Shown here: piece after piece, positions 59,701 through 64,000 of the stretch
How positions within the stretch are numbered: position 1 is the stretch's first letter
How the letters are laid out: each line of letters begins with the position of its first letter
NCBI GenBank assembly: GCA_024195265.1
Contig: JAJLRJ010000003.1
Location: forward strand, 33,704,143-33,768,142
Length of the DNA stretch: 64,000 nucleotides
Reading direction: 5' to 3'
Source: Dendrophyllia cribrosa
Taxonomy: Eukaryota; Cnidaria; Anthozoa; Scleractinia; Dendrophylliidae
Translations under genes and position numbers: made by a program
The notes under the pieces: model-generated
Told to the model about the DNA's origin: nothing
Seen by the model: only the letters and a program-made list of their open reading frames with translations
Database searches by the model: none

Positions 59701-60730
59701 GGGTTCATCGTCTTTGTGGGAAATTGATAAATGCATTGAATACACTGGAGTCCAAGGTGTAGCTGTTTCTGGTAAGGGACCTGTTCACTGTAATGGATAC
59801 TTTGTTTATTTTGGTCATTTACACCAAACAACAAAAATTTGTTTAACCCATTGACACCTAAACCGCCACAAACCGCCCAAACAGTCCTTGTGCAGCTGCT
59901 AAGGTGTTCTCTAGATTATCTGTAAGTATTAGAGGAATGTCATTCAGGTCAGTAGGCAGCCCACCAACTGTTTATCAAATTCTGACAAGTAGAGGAAGAT
60001 ACTGAACTAGTTGTTTGTAACTTTCAAATAACACATTTTCTGACTGTCATAAATGTGCATTAATTTTTTGGTTGGTAGCCTGGCCATACATGATCAGACA
60101 GAAGCTTATTTAGGAAGAAGGAAGAAGAGACTTATATAGAGCACACATCACATTCTCATGGCGCTTTACATACACTTATGGAAATGAGATTGGATTTGAA
60201 GGCGCCTCAGGCAGCTGCCATCGGTCTTGTTGATCTTACCTCCCCCACCCCACCCATGAACAATGTATGGCACTGAGGGTGATCACAGCCAGGGTTTTAT
60301 TACATCCTCAGTGGTTCTTTTTATGCGCCATCGGAGATGGGACTGCCATTTCTACGTGGTCATCCAAGCCATGTGAAGTTCTAAACATTTACATATGTCA
60401 TAGCGAAGGCAGCACCTTTGTCCTCAGTTATTTTAAGACCCTGAGTGTTGCTCCGGCTGGAATTTGAACCCACAACCTCCCGCTCTGCAGACTGGCGCCC
60501 TATCAACGAGCTTACCAGTTGGCAGTTCATGTATTGTCCATTAGCATTGTGTTGCATCATTTTTTTTCCTTTCACTTTTTAAAGACTCTTTAGAAGCCAA
60601 CCCAGCACTGTTTTGTAAGAAGCAGCCAGCAGTTTTGGATGTAGTGGATCGATACCTGGAGCTGTGTGAAGTCCACCAGACACCTCTTCCTAACATAAAA
60701 CAGCATCTCATCAAATTTTGTGGATACTAG
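56022..60730 (+). CDS. Dihydrouridine-synthase relative (DUS4L-like) lacking the catalytic motif
   Basis: Exons: 56022-56231, 57396-57662, 58672-58754, 59668-59771 and 60585-60730, phases 0, 0, 2 and 1, giving 269 residues (DUS4L is about 317). Family features in order: an N-terminal strand-helix with W-R-I-L-L-R-N-L-G and Y-F-T, G-D-R-P-L-I-V-Q at 63-70 (as in DUS4L), a central TIM-barrel portion, I-I-R-E-S-V-S-L-P-L-I-L-D-V-G-S near 185-200, and T-G-V-Q-G-V-A-V-S then A-N-P-A-L-F near 214-230. Intact enzymes have a D-I-N-x-G-C-P segment whose cysteine protonates the tRNA uridine; here it reads A-V-D-I-T-N-S-N-I-S (92-101), and the only nearby C-P is five residues later. The barrel is also shortened between exons 2 and 3. 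It therefore looks like a pseudoenzyme, or a locus with a missing exon. A longer N terminus from an ATG at 55926 is open in frame. Confidence 0.7.
58225..58560. repeat. Dispersed repeat related to the 'CCCTATCCTAGACC' family, bounded by G and C runs
   Basis: Starts after a G run (58203-58228) with 'tacttccgacaatttaggat' and ends 'ggcggcacatacctatatag', 'cgcatataagggagtacc', then a C run. The last part matches the ends of copies at 33.7 and 43.9 kb. The G-run/C-run pair looks like terminal inverted repeats. In DUS-like intron 2. Confidence 0.65.
58930..59035 (+). repeat. Single unit of the satellite-like repeat
   Basis: Carries 'gaaatggtcacatcatagga' and 'catccacagatttaaaagtt', the plus-orientation form seen at 11.9-12.2 kb. 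Confidence 0.6.
59139..59635. mobile_element. Harbinger-like element, copy 3
   Basis: Both ends recognisable: 'gtgttcacatcaggacc' and 'gatgtgaacacttcac'. It shares AAACATGTTT words, the 'gaaactacctcttgagatag' palindrome and 'tgattcacgcaatatgccgc' with 42262-42791. No Myb/SANT ORF survives. Within DUS-like intron 3. Confidence 0.8.
60118..60525 (-). mobile_element. tRNA-derived SINE of a second family
   Basis: The minus-strand head has an A-box region ('ggtaagctcgttgatagg') and B box GGTTCAAATTCC (60459-60470). The body is unlike the 16.6-kb SINE. The tail ('gtaaagcgccatgagaatgt' and 'gctctatataagtctct') resembles the AAAGCGC...TATATAA tails common in metazoan V-SINE/Deu-SINE-type elements. 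In the last intron of the DUS-like gene. Confidence 0.75.
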
Positions 60731-61479
60731 TGAGGAAATAATAATATTGATTGCTTTGATGCCTTTCAAATGTTTGTAGTAAACACATACACCTGTAATA
60801 GAACACTTAGTAACAGTGAAACTTCATAACGGCAACCACTGTTGGGTCTTACATATCATATTAATAAGTTGGTTGGATTATAGAGGTTTATTTAAAAAGT
60901 AGTAGTAATAACTACAGTTGGTGGTCGTATTAATAGGTAGTCATAAGGCATGGTTCCACAACTGTACCTAGCTTGCGAAAAGGCTCATCTTCTCAACTGT
61001 CGTCCCTTCGTGCCTCAATCCCTAGCTCACTCATTGCTGCTTCTGTATTAAACCAACAGGAGTACAAGGTTAGAAGATCAAAATGCACTACTTCAGTCCA
61101 ATCTCTTTGCTTTTACTGCCATTATGGTGTTGTCAATTTGTGCAAATATTTGATCTGTTTGTCATGCTGATTATCTCAATATATATCTCTTTAGATTTCA
61201 CCTGAGAATCTCAGGGTACGATAATTTGACATTTATGGCAATAAACTGTTTTTAGTTTAACTATCATCCTTTTAAACTTGTGAATGTGCTAAGTGTTCAA
61301 CGCCTGGTTATAGCTACCCTGGGTGCCAGAGGTTTTTATTTGTTAGTGGAAACGGCGAGTTTGAGCGGTTAATTTCACTCATGATATTCAGAGAACGGAC
61401 CTCTGGATCCAGGGTGGGTTATAGCTGCAGTGGGACAAAATTTAACTCGATCGCTCAATCACTCGATCTGCTGTTGACA

Positions 61480-61571
61480 TTGAGCCCTCAATATGTAATG
61501 GTTACCTGCCTTACCCATGGGGACAGCGTTTGAGGGAAGTGAGGGTTTGGAGTTAGACGCAATGGGTGGGT

Positions 61572-61603
<32 letters not shown>

Positions 61604-61795
61604 TCGGTGGTGAAAACTCCTAGAAGAGGGTCGGGTCAGTGAACACTGAGCCCACGATATGAAATGGTCATCACCTTATCCATGGGGATGGCATTGGAGG
61701 GAGGGTAGGGTAGGGAGGGGTCATGAAGCAAAACGTCTAGGAGAGGGGAGGGTCCGGACATTTCATATTCACAAGTTGGCTCATAAGAGCCTTTG
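61480..61795. repeat. G-rich dispersed repeat, two units, with long G run
   Basis: Two tandem units, each starting 'ttgagccctcaatatg' or 'tgagcccacgatatgaaatg' and containing 'ccatggggacagcg' or 'ccatggggatggcattgg', as at 47546-47722. A G run of about 27 lies at 61577-61603. Located between the DUS-like and TRMT10-like genes. Confidence 0.7.
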
Positions 61796-61868
61796 AAGCA
61801 TGTGGTTTGTTTTGTTTCCAAATCTATTTGTCATTGTTTTCAGTCTGTCCAGGTTTCATGGTGTAAGC

Positions 61869-63324
61869 ATGCAAATGGATAATGTACAAAACATTGAAGA
61901 AATTCGGATGATGATTGGTGAATTAAAGAAAGAAATGTCACTCCTTTCTGTAAGTCCTTCCCATAGTTTTGAGTGTCTTTTTAAAAAAGTTCATCCTTAG
62001 CTATTGTCTTTTCCTGTCTTTTTATCGCTCAGTACAGCTTCTATAAGTTATTTTGGCCGTGTGACCTACTAAAGAGTCTCTTAGACATGACTTATAAACT
62101 CTCTTTAGTGCACTTTGGTTATCCATAGTTAATAGAACAAACTGGTCATGAAGCTCAACAAATTTCAAAAAGAGTGTACAAAGCTGCTTTGTTTTATGTT
62201 GAACGAACCGTGACCCAGCACATTGTTTTGTTTTACGTGTGAGCCCAAATGTTTCTACTGGTCAGTTGCTCATATGCATTTCAATACCTTTTCGAACCTT
62301 TTGTGTTTTGTGCAGGGTCAAGGCAAACGAACAAAAGAAATGGAGAACAAAAACATATAACAAAGAACTGACTGAGATTCATAACCAGTTTGTTCTATGA
62401 ACTATGGGTTATCTGTGTTTAAACAAAACTGAACACTAAGCCATCTTGAAAACAGTACAAAATATGGTCAATAAAGTAAGAACAAAGATGCAGCTAATAG
62501 AGCGGTTTTCAACTAAGTGTCTTAAAACCAAAACCAAAGTAATTACTCTGACCAATCACAGAACTCGCATACAATCCGATAAACCAATCAGAACTCGAAC
62601 CAAATACATGTAGCCGGTGCCAAGCGCGGGAAAAGCAAGTCATGATTGGTTTTGGTTTTACTTCTGATTGGTTAATAAAGTGGCGCGAGATTTTTTAGCC
62701 AATCACAAAGCGTAGCAATGCAAAACCAAAGCAATTGCGAAATTACTTTCGACATTCAATTGAAAAGCCCTTTTATATTATATTATACAACTTTTCTTAT
62801 GTCCACAGAAAAGTGAGATGAAGTCCTTGGTAAGATTGAAAAGAAAAAAGGTAATTAAATTTTTTATCACTGAATGATGCTATCAGCACATTGAACACAA
62901 AATACTCCACCAAAATATTGTTACATCTTTGTTTGTGTTGTTACACTTAATCAGTTACAACGTTTTAATCAGACTATTTACTAATATTTATTTCAGGAAA
63001 CCTTTAAACGAAAACGGGTAGAAAAAATGGAAGACAAGAAATTTGCGGACGTTCCTGTGACTTTCAAAGGTACATTGCTTATATATAGTTTTTACTTTTT
63101 GTTTATTATTTTTTAGATCGATCTTCAGTAGTTTTTTAAATAAGGTTCTTCTTGTCTTTTCATGATTTCTACTTTTGTCACTTGTTATGCTGCCAGAAGA
63201 CGAAAACCACGTTCCGAAAATTTTACAGAAGAAACTTCAAAAAGAAAGAGTAGAAAACGCAATGAAGAATGGAGAACAAAGAGTGGCGATTGATTTTACG
63301 TTATCAGAAGACATGAGTAACAAG
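61869..63324 (+). CDS. Probable TRMT10-family tRNA (m1G9) methyltransferase, N-terminal exons only
   Basis: Exons: 61869-61949 (spliced exon begins at 61844, first ATG 61869), 62809-62850, 62997-63069 and 63197-63324, phases 0, 0 and 1, 108 codons so far; the last ends at a donor G|GTCAGC in phase 0 and the rest lies beyond the window. It shows a charged helix, then K-S-E-M-K-S-L-V-R-L-K-R-K-K and K-R-K-R-V-E-K-M, as in the lysine-rich N terminus of TRMT10 proteins. Then comes Q-R-V-A-I-D-F-T-L-S-E-D-M-S-N-K, matching the first strand of their SPOUT domain (R-V-x-I-D-x-S...M-S-x-K). The diagnostic cofactor knot is not in view, so the assignment rests on this short region. An upstream exon-like ORF at 60972-61068 does not join in phase. 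Confidence 0.5.
62499..62772. mobile_element. CCAAT-rich mini-transposon, copy 2
   Basis: Full-length relative of 39991-40276, with 'gtaattactctgaccaatca', 'gtggcgcgagattttttagc' and inverted ends. In the first intron of the TRMT10-like gene. Confidence 0.85.
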
Positions 63325-63678
63325 GTCAGCGTAGCATCGTTTAGTCAGTTTGAAGTTTTCATTTCCCAAGTTACTTTCTTTGCTGCTTTGGTAATCACTT
63401 CATCTGCTCCATTCATCCGAAAGCTTTCTCGATCTAGTTTCTGAGGCCGTGAACAGACTTCTTAATAGTTGTAGAGATGGTTAAATGGAATTGGCGAGAG
63501 CTATGAGAGCCAAAGAAAAATCGGCAAGCGGAGCCTCCCTCCTCTCCCTCGCCAGTTACTTTAACTCTACACCCCCACCCCTAAGGAACCCATTCACAGG
63601 CTACTCATTTTCAAAAGTTGACGTTTCGAGTGCGAGTCCTTTGTCATTCGCTCTGACTATGAACCAGCGCTCGAATGG

Positions 63679-63967
63679 TCAGCTTTTGAATCTCTTTACG
63701 GTGGACAATTTACCTTATCAACTCAGTTGAGAAAACCAAATTTTCATGTTTCACTTCCCCCACCCCTCCCCTCCCCCGTCAGCTTTTGAATCTCTTTACG
63801 GTGGACAATTTACCTTATCAACTCAGTTGAGAAAACCAAATTTTCATGTTTCACTTCCCCACCCCTCCCCCCCGTCAGCTTTTGAATCTCTTTACGGTGG
63901 ACAATTTACCTTATAAACTCAGTTGAGAAAACCAAATTTTCATGTTTCACTTCCCCACCCCCTCCCC

Positions 63968-64000
<33 letters not shown>
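63679..64000 (+). repeat. Minisatellite, three ~98-bp units, ending in a C run
   Basis: Units start at 'gtcagcttttgaatctcttt' near 63679, 63778 and 63876. They are almost identical apart from the length of the C-rich 'ccacccctcccctccc' spacer. The third spacer runs into at least 30 C up to the window edge. The units are plus-strand non-coding; a short ORF through unit 1 stops inside it. Confidence 0.9.

Noticed and set aside
60972..61068. Upstream exon of the TRMT10-like gene
   Set aside because: Plausible acceptor and donor, but its phase does not match the next exon, where a suitable ATG exists.
1..64000. CRISPR arrays, bacterial operons or phage genes
   Set aside because: No regularly spaced identical repeats with unique spacers and no long prokaryotic ORFs; the window is eukaryotic throughout.

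Overview
This is nuclear DNA from an animal, most likely an anthozoan (stony coral or sea anemone). The genes are split into small exons with GT/AG borders and conserved intron phases. The DNA is AT-rich and packed with short inverted-repeat transposons, tRNA-derived SINEs and long G or C runs. One gene, the phosphate exporter XPR1, can be read in full over 15 exons. The species assignment is an inference. Exons were joined by hand from reading frames, splice-site sequences and phase; there are no transcripts behind them.

Layout. 1-9.4 kb: two small minus-strand gene models, a cysteine-rich secreted or membrane protein with a signal-peptide exon and TATA box, and a short two-helix membrane protein, plus one doubtful ORF. 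9.4-19.9 kb: no convincing gene; satellite-like units, a SINE and mini-transposons. 20.0-30.6 kb: a 178-residue protein of receiver-domain-like appearance whose last intron holds an 8.17-kb DNA transposon. That element is flanked by TTAA, has inverted ends of about 225-300 bp, and carries a decayed P/THAP9-type transposase, a second partial copy of it, and a second broken gene on the opposite strand. 30.9-34.8 kb: a long inverted repeat with arms of about 725 bp. 34.8-38.1 kb: a four-exon bHLH transcription factor starting about 40 bp outside one arm. 39.4-55.8 kb, minus strand: XPR1, whose introns hold nested mini-transposons. 56.0-60.7 kb, plus strand: a five-exon relative of tRNA-dihydrouridine synthases that has lost the catalytic-cysteine motif, head to head with XPR1 across 249 bp. 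61.9-63.3 kb: the first exons of a probable TRMT10-type tRNA methyltransferase that runs off the window. The window ends in a three-unit minisatellite and a C run.

How the parts relate. XPR1 and the dihydrouridine-synthase relative probably share a bidirectional promoter. The two tRNA-modification-type genes lie in tandem. The most informative non-genic structures are the TTAA-flanked transposon family, present as one 8-kb copy and one 1.1-kb deletion derivative that was itself hit by two later insertions, and a 118-bp palindromic insertion that can be subtracted exactly from a transposon gene to recover its reading frame.
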